From: UMGS1663 sp963621995
Lineage (GTDB): Bacteria; Bacillota; Clostridia; TANB77; CAG-508
Direction of reading: 5' to 3'
DNA length: 64,000 bases
Assembly: GCA_963621995.1 (NCBI GenBank)
Contig: CAVFFZ010000001.1
Location: 124,001-188,000, forward strand
Position numbers and translations under genes: made by a program
Part shown: positions 63,576-64,000 of the stretch, in pieces
Position numbering within the stretch: position 1 is the first letter of the stretch
Layout of the letters: every line of letters begins with the position of its first letter
Notes under the pieces: model-generated
What the model saw: the letters and a program-made list of their open reading frames with translations, nothing else
Databases searched by the model: none
Told to the model about the DNA's origin: nothing

Positions 63576-64000
63576 ATGATTAGTGAAGGAAATCAAGAAC
63601 CAATCTCTCAAGAAGTAAAAAATGACTTTTTACCAAAAACTTTCTTTTGGATGTTTTTAGGATTATTAGGCACTGCTATTGTAGCATGGTATACTTACTC
63701 TTCTGGGTTATTTGTAAGCATATTAACTGGTGGTAGCTTTGGAGCTTTATTAATTGCAGAAGTTGTAGTCGTTTTAGTATTTTCACTTTTATTTAGAAAA
63801 CTTTCGCCTACTGTTGCAGGCATTCTATTTTTTGTTTATGCTGCTATTAATGGTGTTAGTTTATCTACAATATTTGTAGTATTTGAGCTAAACTCTGTTG
63901 TATTACTATTTGTAGCATCAGCTTTATTATTTGGAGCATTTGCTTTGTATGGCTACAAAACATCAAAAGACTTAAGTAATTGGCGTACATTACTTTTTGG
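63576..64000 (+). CDS. Bax inhibitor-1/YccA-family membrane protein (partial)
   Basis: At least 141 residues, cut by the window end. AAGGAGG lies seven bases before the ATG. After a hydrophilic start there are at least four membrane spans (FFWMFLGLLGTAIVAWYTYS, SFGALLIAEVVVVLVFSLLF, VAGILFFVYAAINGVSLSTI, VVLLFVASALLFGAFALYGY) with the BI-1-type AAINGVSLS phrase. The family forms calcium-leak channel-like proteins; its bacterial role is unclear. Confidence 0.85.
   Translation, partial: MISEGNQEPISQEVKNDFLPKTFFWMFLGLLGTAIVAWYTYSSGLFVSILTGGSFGALLIAEVVVVLVFSLLFRKLSPTVAGILFFVYAAINGVSLSTIFVVFELNSVVLLFVASALLFGAFALYGYKTSKDLSNWRTLLF

Noticed and set aside
1..64000. CRISPR array or cas genes
   Set aside because: The only recurring segments are dispersed hairpin repeats, not regularly spaced direct repeats with unique spacers, and no Cas protein motif was seen.

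Overview
The window is about 27-30% GC by eye. It carries spore-coat (cotJA/cotJB/cotJC), spoVS, ytfJ/gerW-like and sigH genes next to Gram-positive housekeeping genes (lexA, recA, recX, mutS, miaB, ligA, scpA, rpiA, ymdB, mreB, rqcH). This fits a spore-forming, low-GC member of the Clostridia, probably gut-type. The species cannot be named from the sequence alone.

Layout. Positions 1-2.5 kb hold a membrane-anchored FGE-like protein, a GT51 transglycosylase and a GreA/GreB-family factor. Positions 2.5-21.5 kb form an accessory island. It contains an integrase remnant, a ComEC fragment next to a MITE-like palindrome, a run of frameshifted genes (small-molecule kinase, methyltransferase, Bro-N protein), serine recombinase and Mob remnants, an intact tyrosine integrase, and a cargo operon at 12.1-18.6 kb. 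The island ends beside a tRNA-Tyr/tRNA-Met(CAT) pair at 21.6-21.8 kb. From about 22 kb to the end the window is mostly chromosomal core genes, with small hypothetical genes, toxin-antitoxin-like genes and several families of dispersed intergenic repeats.

The most interesting content is the cargo operon at 18.57-12.08 kb on the minus strand, which looks like an undescribed RiPP-type biosynthetic system. Its order is: a consensus promoter; a radical SAM protein; a decayed NDK-like gene; a radical SAM/SPASM protein with a C-terminal PqqD-like region; a PEP-synthase/PPDK-like phosphotransferase; a 39-residue peptide gene ending ELGGNYCQD with a near-perfect Shine-Dalgarno; a hairpin terminator/attenuator; and a YcaO enzyme with a C-terminal four-cysteine cluster. 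The peptide gene overlaps the 3' end of the phosphotransferase gene. No dedicated exporter or peptidase is visible.

Other points of note: folA and thyA are both truncated and lie against GGGGAC-type REP-like repeats; a three-hairpin intergenic repeat occurs three times; a ToxN/AbiQ-like protein has no visible ToxI repeat array; and lexA and recA share a CAAAC-N4-GTTT(G/T) operator.
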